NCBI GenBank assembly: GCA_963978895.1
Contig: OZ022239.1
Span: 34,560,042-34,624,041 of the forward strand
DNA from: Erpobdella octoculata
Lineage: Eukaryota > Annelida > Clitellata > Hirudinida > Erpobdellidae
Length of the DNA: 64,000 nt
Direction: 5' to 3'
A program made the translations under genes and the position numbers. This document shows positions 1 to 14,427 of the stretch, one piece after another. How positions within the stretch are numbered: the stretch's first letter is position 1; each line of letters opens with the position of its first letter. Below the pieces are notes generated by a model. It made no database searches. It was not told where the DNA came from and was given only the letters and a program-made list of their open reading frames with translations.

Positions 1-252
1 TAAATTGGGTGTCACTTTTTACTCGTACCACTTAAGATCCTATGAAAGCTCAAACTGGCCCTTGCACACTGCCTGTACGAGTTACAGACCATCAAGAAAA
101 AGTGACTGATCATGTGAATACTTTGGTTACTCACTAATGAATTTATTTGTACCTTTTCAATCATCTTTAGATCTATCGTTACTTCGATGACGGCAGAAAT
201 GAGCTAAAAGTTTGTCTTTTTAGGAAAATGCTGTTGCATTTTCCTAAAAAAG

Positions 253-529
253 GACAAAATTGCATCTACTCTTATGAGCATCCACACTGAGTTCAACCTG
301 GACTGCTCCAAAATAGTTCATGTTGTGACTGATAATGGAAGGAAGCAATTTTGTAAAAGCATTTAAAGAGTATGCTGAATCAAGCATATTAGAGCTGGAA
401 CCATCAGAGAGCAAGGACAGTGATCGGGACATCGAAGACGAGACTATTCATCAACCGATATCTGAATTTTTTGAGCAAACTGATTCTGACGGGAAAGCGA
501 CCGACGGGAGCGTGAGAGAAAAACGATAG
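253..529 (+). repeat. Partial duplicate of the hAT-Helitron junction
   Basis: Nearly identical to 1717-1989, including the hAT VTDN region and the fused Helitron-like tail up to AAACGATAG. It differs by a 4-bp insertion near 338 that shifts the frame. The copy ends at (CA)n/(TA)n instead of the full Helitron end, so the fusion predates the duplication. A 14-bp perfect hairpin (TTTTAGGAAAATGC and complement) sits just upstream at about 220-250. Confidence 0.85.
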
Positions 530-649
<120 letters not shown>

Positions 650-962
650 TGATAACGAGTACTTAAGTACGTACTTAAGTACAATAGGTGTACTTGAGTA
701 CTTGTACTTAAGTCCTTTCGCGAACGTGTACTTAGTACTTGTACTTAAGTACATTTTTAGTGTACTTATTGAGTAAGTACATTTTAAAAGTAGCTAAGTA
801 CTTTAAAAAGAAATCATTTTATTTTTATTTAAAAATTATTATTTCAATTATTTATAATTTGTAAATTTAAAAATAAGTGTTTATGTAACAGATTCTATGC
901 TCAAGCATTTCCTGTTGTCGAGGTTATGCTTTGTCATTCTATTTTTACGTGTTTGTTACAAG

Positions 963-1989
963 ATGGCCGATCTATCGGAACGTACCGATAACACCAAAGT
1001 TAATCAAGTTTTGCCTTTAGATGTGAGGACATATTTCAGTGAAATAGTTTCTGACGATGGAGATAATATAGAAGCTCTTTGCAGTCTTTGCAAGCCTAAA
1101 AAGAATTCCATTCGCGGTCAATACAAAGCTCCTTCGAATTTCACCAAGCATATTCAGGTACGTTAAGAATGAGAATTTTGATAATTTGTAAGCTTAGAAT
1201 TTTAAAATGTGTATTATTTGGTTTTAGAGAGCTCATGGTAAAGAGCACATTGACTCGATGCACGTGCAGAGAAAACAGGTCAAACGAAGGGCTTCTGGAA
1301 ATATTGATAGACCTGGTTCATCTGCCAGGCAAATACGGCTAGACGAAATGTCAGAAAATCGGCAGGTTACATCTAAAAAAGCAGAACAATTAATAACAGA
1401 ATTTGTAGTTCGGGACATGCAGCCTCTGTCTATTGTAGAAGGTCCAGGGTTCAGAGATATGGTTGAGGGAATTAATCACAAAACCAAGGTAATTTGTACA
1501 GAAACTTTAAAAAGCAGGTTACCATTGATGTTTGATACAATGGCTGGCAATTTAAAAAAGACGCTACAAGACTGTGAATTTGTGTGTACCACAGCTGACA
1601 TTTGGACTCACCAGACTCGAAGTTATATCGGCGTTACATGCCACTGGCTAAAAAATGATTTTGGTCGGAGCAGTGCGGTACTTGCTTTTCGACGATTCAA
1701 AGGAACTCATTCATTCGACAAAATTGCATCTACTCTTATGAGCATCCACACTGAGTTCAACCTGGACTGCTCCAAAATAGTTCATGTTGTGACTGATAAT
1801 GGAAACAATTTTGTAAAAGCATTTAAAGAGTATGCTGAATCAAGCATATTAGAGCTGGAACCATCAGAGAGCAAGGACAGTGATCGGGACATCGAAGACG
1901 AGACTATTCATCAACCGATATCTGAATTTTTTGAGCAAACTGATTCTGACGGGAAAGCGACCGACGGGAGCGTGAGAGAAAAACGATAG
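963..1989 (+). pseudogene. hAT transposase, N-terminal half, fused to a Helitron-like 3' end
   Basis: Exon 1 (963-1157) encodes MADLSERTD and a BED-type finger start (CSLC...FTKHIQ). A 70-bp intron (GTACGT..TTTTAG) leads to exon 2 at 1228, which completes the finger (RAHGKEH). It continues with TTADIWT (first acidic residue of hAT transposases) and VTDNGNNF (second acidic motif). After DSD near 1950 the frame runs into Helitron-like 3' sequence and stops at 1989. The C-terminal insertion and dimerisation domains are missing, so it cannot be active. The stretch at 660-790 has TACTTGTACTTAAG repeats like the ends of the hAT element at 60790, suggesting the same family. Confidence 0.8.
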
Positions 1990-2032
1990 AAAAAACCTCT
2001 AAAAACCCGGGCAACGCCGGGCACCCAGCTAG
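1951..2032 (+). mobile_element. Helitron-like 3' terminus
   Basis: Contains AAACCTCTAAAAACCCGGGC and then a GC hairpin (CCCGG-GCAACG-CCGGG) about 10 nt before terminal CTAG (2029-2032), followed by T. A subterminal hairpin plus CTRR inserted before T is the Helitron 3' signature. Sister ends lie at 12744, 31983, 34977 and 46507. Confidence 0.65.
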
Positions 2033-2033
2033 T

Positions 2034-3240
2034 ATATATATACATTGACAAATTGAGCATGGGTTGAGAACAAATGAAAAGAAATACTACACTGATGGGA
2101 TTAAGATGAAAATGTTTTTATTGTCAACAAAATAACAAAGGGTGCAAATCTCTATGCTTTCCTTTTGCAAAGAGTGCATCCACCTTTTTGCACCCCATCT
2201 GGTTACGGGCCTGCTTCCCAGTACGCTTTCGATCTGAAATTTTGAACATAGTCGTATCCTGGTATTCTAGATACTAAACAATATTGGGTTATAAAATTAA
2301 TAAAAATTAAACTTTAAATTAGTAAACGTTATATAATTCGCTTGATCGCTGATAAAGGTTTTCATTACAGTCGATAGATGACAGAACACCGCTTCGATAA
2401 CCAGTCAATAATAACAAGTTTTTTTAAAATACTTATTAATTTAATCATAACCATTTTATTAGTAAATTAATATATTGACTTTAAAAAATTGAAGGGTCAT
2501 ACATTTAGAAAAATAAACTCAACAGTAGAAAATAAATAATAATTTAAAAAATATAAAAACACATTTCTATAAAATGCTCTTTGAAATTCAAAATAAATTG
2601 TAAACATAAAAGTATGGACGCTTTCTTTTGCAATACAACGATCGCAGCGATTGTCTCCAACGTTTTTATGTTTTTAATTTATTGTGAACTTTTTACAGAA
2701 TTCTAAAAAAGTATGTTTTGAAATGATTATTTGAATGTTTTAATAATCTATTTCAAGCCATAAAAATCCAAATTATAATATTTCTAGTTTAGTTGACAAA
2801 ATTATTGTTTATTCGATAGGTAAAAATTTCAGAAACCTTAGAAATACAATTTTGATTCCCTCGCTAGAGAACTACATTAATTTTTACGTTACAACGCAGG
2901 ATTGTATTTTCTCGCAAATAAACCGCGGTCAGCAAGGATGCGGGTTCTAAAAATTTCTGTCAGTTTGGGTGCAGTCCTTCACCCTACACTATCATTAAGA
3001 GGTATTCAATTTAATAAACCAAAGCGCTGCAGTTGTCATCGGTCTCACTTAGGTTAACAGAAACGGCGGAAACCTTTGAAAAAGTTGATGACAAGAGGGG
3101 GAGTACAATTTTCTACAAAAAAGTTGAGAAACTGTTTTTTTAAACTCATAATATTTATGCTACATACATTGGTAAAAATCATTGACTTAGCATTTTTGGG
3201 TATTTTATTATCCTACTGCAAGCACAGATGATATGTAGAT
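2034..3240. other. AT-rich intergenic DNA
   Basis: No gene seen. A solo DNA-transposon-like end, GTTACGGGCCTG, lies near 2200-2212. Confidence 0.6.
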
Positions 3241-3312
3241 TCCCACGTGGTCTAGTGGTTAGGATTCCAGCCTTTCACGTTGGCGGCCCGGGTTCGATTC
3301 CCGGTGTGGGAA
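3241..3312 (+). tRNA. tRNA-Glu (anticodon TTC)
   Basis: Full cloverleaf of 72 nt. The acceptor stem TCCCACG pairs with TGTGGGA (one G-T). The anticodon arm is CCAGC-CTTTCAC-GTTGG with TTC at 3274-3276. The T arm is CCGGG-TTCGATT-CCCGG. A box (GTGGTCTAGTGG) and B box (GGTTCGATTCC) are intact, and a TTTT run starts near 3320. It decodes GAA/GAG. It looks functional. Confidence 0.95.
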
Positions 3313-3730
3313 CATCGATATTTTACTTTGGTTGTAATGATAAAATTTAATTGTAATAAAAATAATTTTGATTTAGTTAGACCATATGAATAGAATAAGT
3401 ATAGTATATATAGAGAAACTTTAATGCGGCCCCGTCTAATGACTCCGAAAATAGAAAGATTTCAATCAGTTTTATTAAATAATATCTATTATTTATTATG
3501 TAACATGAACAAAATCGAATTTGACTCGAAAAATTAGCACATTTGAAAACAGTTGTAATCAAATTCTACGCCTTCTAGCGCTAGCGGTAAGAGTTCTGTG
3601 ATTTGCTGCTCTTTAAAAGCCATTTTTCTTAGTTATATATTTATTATTTTATATATAAAAATAAAATTTATAATATATTTTTATTACAGATAGGTCAGAC
3701 AAAATTGTTTGTCGGCCACGGTGGGTTTTA

Positions 3731-3803
3731 TGCCCAGACCCGGGATTGAACCGGGGACCTTTAGATCTTCAGTCTAACGCTCTCCCAACTGAGCTATCTA
3801 GGC
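3731..3803 (-). tRNA. tRNA-Phe (anticodon GAA)
   Basis: 73 nt on the minus strand. The acceptor GCCTAGA pairs with TCTGGGC (one T-G). The anticodon arm is TTAGA-CTGAAGA-TCTAA with GAA complementary to 3768-3770. The D arm contains AGCTCAGTTGGGAGAGC and the T arm GGTTCAATCCC. It lies 418 bp from tRNA-Glu in opposite orientation. It looks functional. Confidence 0.95.
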
Positions 3804-4159
3804 CGACACGTTAAGCTGTATAATGTTTTATTTTCATATGTCAGAGGAGCTCATTCAAAAATCTTGATTTGAATTTAGTGTATTTATGGGCTTTCTGACA
3901 AATGTGTTTTATAACTATTTATTTGTCCGTTAATATATGATCATATTAATTCAAATTCTTATAAAATTCTTATAAAAGTCCGACGTCGATCCGGCAGAGG
4001 GAGAGCGTAGATTGCTAGTTATGTTTGTATGTTGTTTGTATATTAGGCTGGGGAATACGAGTCAGCCTTCACGTGGCACTCCCTGTGATTAACCAGTCAT
4101 TTGAATACATTTATTCTAAAAGCTCAAATTCTTAAATTTCATCCATCAAAAACGAAAAA

Positions 4160-4465
4160 GTAGAAAATAATTTTTACATAATAAAAAATGCATTTGAAAA
4201 AAACAACGTTTTTCTTGCGCCCTAAAAAGTATAAAATAATATTCCTATAATTCATATACAACGGAAAACGTTGCGGGGACATTATAGGCTACGGCTACAA
4301 CATCAACAACTTTAATAAAACAAATGGTGATAAAAAATAATGTGCCCGTAACGTTTTTCGTTGTATATGAATTATAGGAATATTATTTGATACTTTTTAG
4401 GGCGCAAGAAAAACGTTGTTTTTTAAACATGTATTTTTTATTATGTAAAAAATTTGTAGATTTCC
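4160..4465. mobile_element. Palindromic foldback element
   Basis: Arms of about 100 bp (about 4176-4273 and 4351-4446) are near-perfect reverse complements, sharing TTTTTAGGGCGCAAG and GTTGTATATGAATTATAGGA. A loop of about 77 bp separates them. No ORF. It is probably a foldback MITE, and a transcript would form a long hairpin. No clear TSD was identified. Confidence 0.7.
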
Positions 4466-6810
4466 AGTTGATTGTATGATAAGTGTGCTAGTTTTCGCTA
4501 ACAAGATGTGTCCACAAGAACGAAAGCAACCAAGACCGGCGTTGATGTTGATATGAAAAATATAAAAAAAATTATTTTCTAATTTTTAGTGCAATCTTGA
4601 TAAAAACACTTGTTGGTTTTTTTCAAATTTTAATATTACACTACTTACACACATTTAATATTATTTTCCATTTTTCTTTGTTTTTTTTGTAAACATCAAG
4701 TATTCAGAAGTAGGTGAAATAAGAGAAAAACCTCAAGATGATTATGTGCATCTAATATTTATTATAATTATTTGTAATAGTTAAGAATATTTTTAGACTT
4801 TAAGGTTTTTGTATTGTGTAGCTATCTTTTCAAAAGAGGGTAAAAGGGGGTTCTTCCACTGTACTCGAGGGGGGGGGGGGCGACGGTGACTGTTTTGTGG
4901 CGGGAACATCAACCTTAAAAAATGTGTACACATTTTGTCCCGATAAACCCACTAACACACTACTTACACACATTTCGGAAGTTAAACACAAACTAGTGAA
5001 ATTGCACTGATAGACTGAATGTGTCACAAGTCGAAATGACAGCGTCGCTTTCGTGATCACGATTTTGGAACTCATAAGATCCAGGATGGCTCGTGCCCAG
5101 GCACCAAGCACCCCATGACTGGCGGTTCTTATGACTCTGGGCAATGTCAGTTTAAGGATTCAAATAGAGCTTCAACGTCACTGTTCATTTCCGTTTATTT
5201 TTTTTTAGGAATTTTAAAGACTGTATAGGCTTATGGAAAAAAATTTTTCTTATAAAACCGACAGAGTTTCAGTTTTATTATAGATAAAAAATAATAAATA
5301 AACGTTTATTAATAATCTGCAGAAAATTTATAATAACAGAAATAAAAATAACAAAATATCATTACAAATTGTTTTTGTTTATATTTTTGTTGGACTCGTT
5401 TTCAGTGAATATAAACAGAATACGTTTCAGGTCTGTGCGAGCGAAACGTGATAAAACTTGTTGAGTTACGTCGATCATATATTTACGTATCTCTGTTTTT
5501 CTGTCTATCTCCTTATGTTTGTGTTTCTATGCCCGTCACTCCGTAATTGTCTTTCTATGTTTACTTTTATATGCCTGTCTCTTTCTGTCTGTTGACATAG
5601 CTCTCTTTTTAATTGTTACTTTTGTTTTTCTATGTTTGTCTCTTTTTGTCTGTTTATGCGACTCTTTATTTCTTTTTTATTTCTGTTTTTCTATGTATGT
5701 CTCTATATATCTATGTATGTATTTATCTCTTTCATTCTTTTTTCACTTCATTTTCTTCCTGTTTGTTTTCCATCCCCTACCCTTCTCCATGAAATCTTCT
5801 CTTTTTTTCGTGCATCTTTCGATGATCAAACTAAAAAAAAATACGCTAATGTAATCCAGGTAAAACTTTACAGAGGACAAACGTGGGCTGTGATGACACT
5901 CGAAATGGACCAAGTACATTTTAACTCACCTGAGAAATAAAATTGTTGCAAAATAAACCCATTTTATGACTTCTTTCTTTTTTAATGTTTTTCAGTCATG
6001 AATTAGTTTTATATTTATTCATAAATTATTTAAAACACATGATTAGCTTACCTCACAAAATTTAGACACAAATGGGAAACAATAGATTTGGTGCATAAAA
6101 TATTATATGGTTAATTAAAACATACCTAAAGAGTATTTAGAGTTTTTTTAAATTTTAAATGGCGAAATAATGAGAGCATTATTAACAATTTCAATTACGT
6201 AACGTCGTTGCACTTTAACTTTTTTTATGGATGTGTGTCTGTGTGCGTTTGTCTTTATGCACGTGTGTGTGTGTGTGCACGTTTATCCAGAAGTTTACCT
6301 GCATTTTAAATGCGTTCATGCGTGTCCAGGTGACTCAAATGAGCAAATATATGTCCGTCCAGTTGCAGGTGGGCAAGTGGGCAGGTGGGCACTGGGCAGG
6401 TGGTTCGACTTCCATTACTTTTTGCTTCCTCTCTCTCTCTGTTTTTCTATATCTCTCAAACATCGATAATAACAATAACAATAACAATAATAATTGTTAT
6501 TTTTACATTCAACATCAAAACAATAATTTTAAACATCTAGGCCGTTTCTTGTTTTTCCATCCCCCTCTCCCTCTTCTCTCTCCTCTCTTCTTCCGAGAGC
6601 AACAACTCGCAAACGCCTCCAGCTTTCGGTTATTCTTCCACTTCCACCACCTCCTCTTTCTCTCCTTCTCAACAAACGTCACCATGACGACGGATTGGTG
6701 TAATCAATCGGGGCCGCGTTCGTTTTCGATCTAAAGATCGTAATTAATTAGTTGGCTCTAATGAACGCCGCAGTCTTTCAGGACGTGCTTTCCTCTCTGT
6801 TTAGGTGCGT
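4466..6810. other. Intergenic, low-complexity
   Basis: No gene seen. 5500-5830 is T/C-rich low complexity and its ORFs (Phe/Leu/Cys/Tyr-rich) are composition artefacts. The ORF at 6231-6734 runs through GT and CT tracts. Confidence 0.6.
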
Positions 6811-7275
6811 GTGTATGTGTATGTATGTATGTATGTATGTATGTATGTATGTATGTATGTATGTATGTATGTATGTATGTATGTATGTATGTATGTATGT
6901 ATGTATGTATGTATGTATGTATGTATGTATGTATGTATGTATGTATGTATGTATGTATGTATGTATGTATGTATGTATGTATGTATGTATGTATGTATGT
7001 ATGTATGTATGTATGTATGTATGTATGTATGTATGTATGTATGTATGTATGTATGTATGTATGTATGTATGTATGTATGTATGTATGTATGTATGTATGA
7101 ATGTATGTATGTATGTATGTAGTGTATGTATGTATGTGTATGTATGTATGTATGTATGTATGTATGTATATATGTGTGTATGTATGCAGTGTATGTATGT
7201 TGTGTATGTGTATATGCACGTGTGTGTATGTATGCAGTGTATGTATGTTGTGTATGTGTATATGCACGTGTGTGT
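6811..7275. repeat. (ATGT)n microsatellite
   Basis: Over 300 bp of ATGT, then a degenerate TG/TATG stretch with a duplicated ~60-bp unit (GCACGTGTGTGTATGTATGC type) at 7180-7270. Long ORFs on both strands (MYVC and HTYI repeats) are artefacts. Confidence 0.97.
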
Positions 7276-7375
7276 CTATGTTTGCGTGTATTCATACTAT
7301 TGCATACTTTTCCTGTCAGCTAGCTGGTGTAAAGGTTTTTTTGAATAACTGCAAATGTCTCGTTTCTATCCGACA

Positions 7376-7475
7376 AAGTTTTGAATCCGTTGAATTTTGG
7401 ATCCGGTTAATTCTGAATCCGGTGAATTTTGAATCTGTTGAATTTTGAGTACGGCAAATTCTAAAATGCCTGCAC
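7376..7475. repeat. Degenerate ~20-bp tandem repeat
   Basis: About five copies of a unit like GAATCCGTTGAATTTTG. Confidence 0.7.
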
Positions 7476-7591
7476 TCAATTAACAATAACATAAATTACA
7501 ATTCAGATAGTCATGAAATAACAATCGAGTCCACAAAACCTGAATCTGACGTTGTATGGTACCGAATGTAAGCCCAATTTTGTCCTGGACC

Positions 7592-8291
7592 CAGTGGCGG
7601 ATTAACCATGGCGCAGGTGGCGCACCTGCGCCAGGGGCCTCCGAGCTTTGAGAGCCTCAAACATTTTGCAATAAAAAATTATTATGCAAGCGTAATATTT
7701 TAAAAACTACATTGTGGACGAAGATTCCTAAGTTCGTTAGTTCAAATGTGTCACAACTATGTCTATTGGTGGTCCTTGCTTAGGTCAGACATACGACAAC
7801 GCATTCAACATGTCCGGAGTCTACAATGGAATCCAAGCCCGAGTGCTCCATGACAACCCAAGGGCACCTTTTATTCCTTGCATGGCTTATTCTCTAAATC
7901 TTTCTGGAAATGCTGCAGCTGAGTCATGTGTCCAAGCCGTTACTTTCTTCAAAGTTGTGCACGGCACTTGTTTCTATCTTATTCTACTTCACGGTGGCGT
8001 TTACTAACGGACGAGTTACAAACTACTGTTCCAAAGCGACTGAGTGAAACTCGTTGGTCTACACGCGCTGATGCGCTAAACAGTTTGATCTCGAACTACA
8101 TTGAAGTTTTGGAACAGACTGCTGGAGATCCTTTGCAAAATAAGGCTACTAAAGCTGATGATCAATCTATTACTAAAGCTTTGGTGAAGCTGGAAACAGG
8201 CTTTCTGACAGCATTTTGGAGCTGTGTACTGAAGAGAATAAACATAACCAGTAAGCTTCTCCAGTCCTGGCCCCGCAGTAAAGTTAAGTAG
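7592..8291 (+). pseudogene. hAT (ZMYM/DUF4371-like) transposase fragment, frameshifted
   Basis: A hAT-like terminus CAGTGGCGGATTAACCATGG starts at 7592. Downstream, one frame (about 7759-7970) reads GQTYDNAFNMSG, IQARVLHDNP and IPCMAYSLNL, the middle of a ZMYM-like hAT transposase with its second acidic residue. The frame then shifts, and 7950-8290 reads KRLSETRWSTRADAL and onward. Both the N-terminal zinc finger and the C-terminal dimerisation domain are missing. No matching right terminus was found. Confidence 0.7.
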
Positions 8292-9355
8292 CTGTAAAGA
8301 TTAGATGAGGCAGTGCAAATGCAATGCTAATAAGTTTGCTTCTAAAATTTAGAAGTAACATTTGTTAACATATTAGTACTAATTAATTAACGTTTTCTAA
8401 TGAATTAATAGCAAATATTATTAATTTAATAAAAAACCATCAAATAGATGAAATTGATTATAGAAGAAATTATTTATAAATATTAAATTAATCATGTAAT
8501 TTACTTGACCTATTAAAATATAAGCATAAAAAACTTTAACAAGAACGGTTAGTAGTAAACAAAATCTTGCGCCAAAGCATGTTGGCAAGATTGGATGTTA
8601 AACGTTCCCATTCAGGAGTTATTTTCCATACCGAAAATACTAGATAGCGGGGTTGGCATCACGTGGTCATTTCTGGCGCCAATTTTTCGTTTTCGTTGAA
8701 CGCCTTCCAGCAAGTTCAGGAAGTTTGGAATGAGAAATTAGCTCAGCTTGGAGTATTTTCTAACATCTTTTGAACCTCCTAAATTATTGATAGTAACATT
8801 AATAACAATATATCATCATGTCATGGAATGAGCAACCATCCAGCGCTCCTAAGAAATCTCTGCAATCTTCACGTCCGACAAATTTCCATCGCAAACCTAC
8901 TTCAACGAAATCTTATTTTTGTTTGATATGGGCAGTTAGTTAGTCATTTTTAATGCCCACCTTTCTCGTGAAACAACATTTATACTTGATTAAGAATGCT
9001 TTGGTCACGCGATAGTAACTCTAAAAAAGCTAAAAAAAAATAAGAAAAAATATTGAATGGAAAACGTTTGAAAGTTTTATTTGATAAGTCTTTGGAAGTC
9101 GTTGAGAATTTTAAAAAGCGGCGTTCACTCCATGTCGATTGGATTTGGTGGACGGACGGAAAAAAGTGTTGTTGTTTCCAGGGATTGATGTAGATGAGTT
9201 GTGCGTTTTAGCTTTCGATGGCTCCGTAAACTGATTTTTTATAATCGTTTAATCGGCGTAGCCGGTAAACTCGAGGGCAGACTAGTGAACAGTGAGGTGA
9301 TGATAATAGTAGTCATACCTGTGCTGCGATGATGACGATGATGATGATAATAATA
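8292..9355. other. AT-rich intergenic DNA
   Basis: Nothing supported as a gene. A short ATG/GAT tract leads into the next transposon. Confidence 0.55.
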
Positions 9356-9363
9356 ATGGTGAT

Positions 9364-10287
9364 CAGGGGCTCCCATTTCCCTGGCTGCTGGAGGCAAACT
9401 CCCCCTTCCTTGTTATCACACTCTCTTTTTTTATTTAAAAAATTACATCACTATGAATAAAATTAGGCATTGTCTAATGAAGAAGGTGTGCTCAGTGCTC
9501 GCAGAGTGGAAGTAACACGAGCAATACGAGAAATAATGTCATCATTTCTTAACTGTACAAGCAAGTCTTTTTCTGATGATAATATCATGAGGGCTGACAA
9601 ATAATCATCTGAAATTGATGATCGAAGTCTATTTTTGATGACCCTCAGTTTACTTAAAGCCCTTTCAGCTGATACATTAGAAACTTCAAGACAAGCAAAG
9701 GTGCTATACAGACTGTACAAATTTGGAAAGCCAGATAATTCAGAAAGCAATTGCAATGGTTTCAAAAATGCAAATCGTTGCCACTGCCGTTCTTCGTTCA
9801 GCTTTGCGTCGTTTTCTGCCATGATTACATCGTTGTTGCCAATATCAGATTTAACATCAGCATCTTCAATGTGGTCTTCTTCATTATCAGATTGCCCTTG
9901 ATCATCGCAACCTTTTTGTAGGAGATCATCAGTATTAGTTGTAGTGCTATTTTGAGACAGAAGACAGAACGTTGTTTTGAAGTCTGACAGTTCAGCTGCG
10001 ACTGCATTGGCATCAGCTCCATAGAGTTGGCAAATTATTTCAATGTCAGAACTGTTTATAGAATTATCACTAAAGAGAGTTTAAGGTTTGAAAAACGACA
10101 ACTGCTGCATAAATTTAAGGTTCTGTTGCTTAAATCTGCTAAAAAAAGTTAATATTAATGATGATTATTAAAAAATTGGATATGTTTACTAAAACTTTTT
10201 TTTAACCTCAGGGGGGAATTTTCAATTTTCCCCTCTAGCTTTGCGAGGAAGCATTTGCTTCCTAACACCCCCCTCTGGGCGCCCCTG
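9364..10287 (-). mobile_element. Internally deleted hAT element with perfect 8-bp TSD
   Basis: Ends are CAGGGGCTCCCA (9364) and, on the other strand, CAGGGGCGCCCA (10287), flanked on both sides by ATGGTGAT (9356-9363 and 10288-10295). It holds only the transposase C-terminus on the minus strand. At 924 bp it is far below autonomous length. Confidence 0.88.
9463..9822 (-). pseudogene. hAT C-terminal dimerisation domain
   Basis: 119 residues read NVSAERALSKLRVIKNRLRS and DDYLSALMILSSEKDLL, the conserved hAT C-terminal dimerisation region of the ZMYM-like branch. Upstream (9825-10200) is acidic, decayed coding sequence. There is no catalytic core. The SAER-x-F/L-S motif is intact. Confidence 0.8.
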
Positions 10288-10300
10288 ATGGTGATGATAT

Positions 10301-10346
<46 letters not shown>

Positions 10347-11346
10347 GGTGATGGCGATGATGATGATGATGATGATGAATGATAATGATGACGACGACGA
10401 CGATGATGAGTGATAACACGAAATGTATTTACAATAATAATAATCATCATTAATATTAAAATAATGAACGACGACACGGCGGTGATGATGATGATTTCAA
10501 TGGACGTCTGTGAAGCGACTGATTTGCACCTATGCGTGAAAGAGAAGAAGCACGTACAACAATGGCGGAAAACAAGGAACGTTGCATTGCATCATAACTT
10601 CCTTTCTCTGCAACTCCAGCTGAAGAGATTTTTTTCCCTCATAAAGCTTATTTATTTGCTTGCTTATTAAAGGTATTTTTCTCTTAAAAATATTTATGCA
10701 GAAAAAAATGGATATGTTTACAACTCACGACCACTCAACAAACAAATAAAAATTGTTTTTTAATTATTATTTTTCTCACATAAAAAGTAATTTAATTTAA
10801 TTTAATATAAAAGTAATTTTTTTTATTAAAAAACAAAACATGACGCCATTTTGCTTCAGCATCCATATAGCGACAACAACCTCTGAAGATCAAAACAAAG
10901 ACAGAAAATTCTAAATATACGCTTGGCTAAAACCATTTGAAAGATTTTTCTGAAAGGTTTTCTAGTTGACAAAAAATTGTTTGTTTGAGAAATGTTTAAT
11001 AAAGAAGCTTAAATTAAATCCCAATATAAGTTTTCAACGATCACAGAACAGTATTTTCGTCTCAACGAGTACATAAACAAATGGATTAAAACATGTTTTT
11101 ATAAAAGTTTTATTTAAACTCGCAATTGAGTTTAAAACATCATCATTACAATCCTCCAATAATTGAAAATTTTGTTTCATAGTTTTAAAACTTATTTTAC
11201 CATCTAAATTTTATATAATCATTTATTTAATTTATTTTTTAATTTTAATAATATTGCTCTATTGTGTTAAACACATTAATGGAAAACGTTTCAGGAAACA
11301 AATTAAAACCTGATTAAAACATCCCAAATAAAAAACAGAAAAAGGA
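10288..11346. other. (GAT)n tract then AT-rich DNA
   Basis: 10296-10410 is GAT/GGT microsatellite, into which the hAT inserted. The rest is AT-rich with no gene seen. Confidence 0.7.
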
Positions 11347-11491
<145 letters not shown>

Positions 11492-11919
11492 CTATATATA
11501 TAAAAATGAATGTTTGTATATATGTATTTATGTATGTTAATGTCCTTTATGCATTGCTACACCATTCATCCGATCGTAATGAAATTTTCACACAACCTTG
11601 AGAGTCAATGAAAATCAAAAAGAAAAAAAAAATTTTTGAAATCCATCACAAAATGAGCGGAGCGGAGCGGGTGAGCGAGCGGGAACTATATATATATATG
11701 TATGTGCGTATGTATGTGTGTATGTATGTATGTGTATGTGCATGTATGTGTGTCTGTGTGTGTGTGTTTATGTATGTACTAGCGGAGATACCCGGCGTTG
11801 CCCAGGTTTTTTAGAGGTTTTTCTAATGTTTGTCTCTTTCTCTCCCGTTTCCTTTCCCACCTGCTTTCCCACTCCTGTTAGCTTTTCCGTTTTCGGTCGT
11901 TTTCCCACTGCCGGTCGCT

Positions 11920-12020
11920 TTCCCGCTCCCGGTCGCTTTCCCGCTCCCGGTCGCTTTCCCGCTCCCGGTCGCTTTCCCGCTCCCGGTCGCTTTCCCGCTC
12001 CCGGTCGTTTTCCCGTCCCG
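11920..12020. repeat. 18-bp tandem array (left arm)
   Basis: About five copies of the 18-mer GCTCCCGGTCGCTTTCCC, the inverse of the array in the right arm. The ORFs (PVAFPL / RFPAPG) are translations of it. Confidence 0.9.
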
Positions 12021-12324
12021 GTCGCTGCCCCGTTCCCGCTCACGTTTGCTCTCCCATTCCCGCTCACGCTTGCTTTTCTGTTCCCGCTCGCTGTCCGTTC
12101 CGGGTGCTTTCCCGTTTCTATAATAGACAAACTAACCCACAAACATTCATATATATATATATATATAGTCTTAGCAAATCTATTTTGCGTTTTATAGGCT
12201 AACAGAAGTTATGAAAGAATGTAAAAGAGAAAATGAGCGGGAACGGAAACGGGAACGGGAGAGCTACCGTGACCGGGAATGGGAGAGCAAGCATGACCGG
12301 GAACGGGAGAGCAAGCGTGAGCGG

Positions 12325-12530
12325 GAACGGGAAAGCGACCGGAAACGGGAAAGCGACCGGGAACGGGAAAGCGACCGGGAACGGGAAAGCGACCGGGAAC
12401 GGGAAAGCGACCGGGAACGGGAAAGCGACCGGGAACGGGAAAGCGACCGGGAACGGGAAAGCGACCGGGAACGCGGAAAGCGACCGGGAACGCGGAAAGC
12501 GACCGGGAACGCGGAAAGCGACTGGAATCG
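12325..12530. repeat. 18-bp tandem array (right arm)
   Basis: About eleven copies of CGGGAACGGGAAAGCGAC, giving apparent RERESD peptides on + and FPVAFP on -. Not a gene. Confidence 0.92.
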
Positions 12531-12743
12531 GGAGAGCAAGCTTGGAAGGAAACGCGAGCAAGAGAGAAAATCGATAACAGAACTTCTGAGCGGGAAAGCG
12601 ACCGGGAGCTGGAAAACGACCGAGAGCGGAAAAGCGACCGGGAACGCTACGAAAACGGGAAAGTGGAGAAGGGAACGGGAGCGAGAGAGACAAACATTAG
12701 AAAAACCTCTAAAAACCCCGGGCAACGCCGGGTAACCCCGCTA

Positions 12744-14075
<1,332 letters not shown>

Positions 14076-14427
14076 ATCATCACAACAGCAGCCACAAGCA
14101 CCAAAACTGAAGCATCACCCGCTTGTTCTTCATTATCATCACCACATACCGGGAAATAGCAGGTGTGAGCTTCCACGACGGGTGACCCATCCCCTTCTCC
14201 ATCCCCTCCCCATCCACTTCTTTTTTTCTTCTCTCCCTTTTTTCTCTACTTCCCCACAGCGACATACGTGCCTTCTAATTATGTCTTCCTGGCTCTTCTA
14301 AACTTTTCTTGGTTTTTGCGTGTCTGATCATGTCTTTCTCACTACGCTTGTCGGGTTTGCAAGAGTCTTTCGAGATTTATTTAACTCAAAGATAAATCAG
14401 ACTGAGGAATTGAAGGAGAAGGAGAAG

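Noticed and set aside
5519..5940. Hydrophobic membrane-protein-like ORFs
   Set aside because: T/C-rich low complexity. Hydrophobicity is a by-product of TTT/CTT codons. No splice or homology support.
6752..7348. 198-codon Cys/Tyr-repeat protein
   Set aside because: (ATGT)n microsatellite, open on both strands.
12211..12735. 174-codon charged RERESD-repeat protein
   Set aside because: Translation of an 18-bp tandem repeat inside a transposable element. The other frames and strand are equally open.
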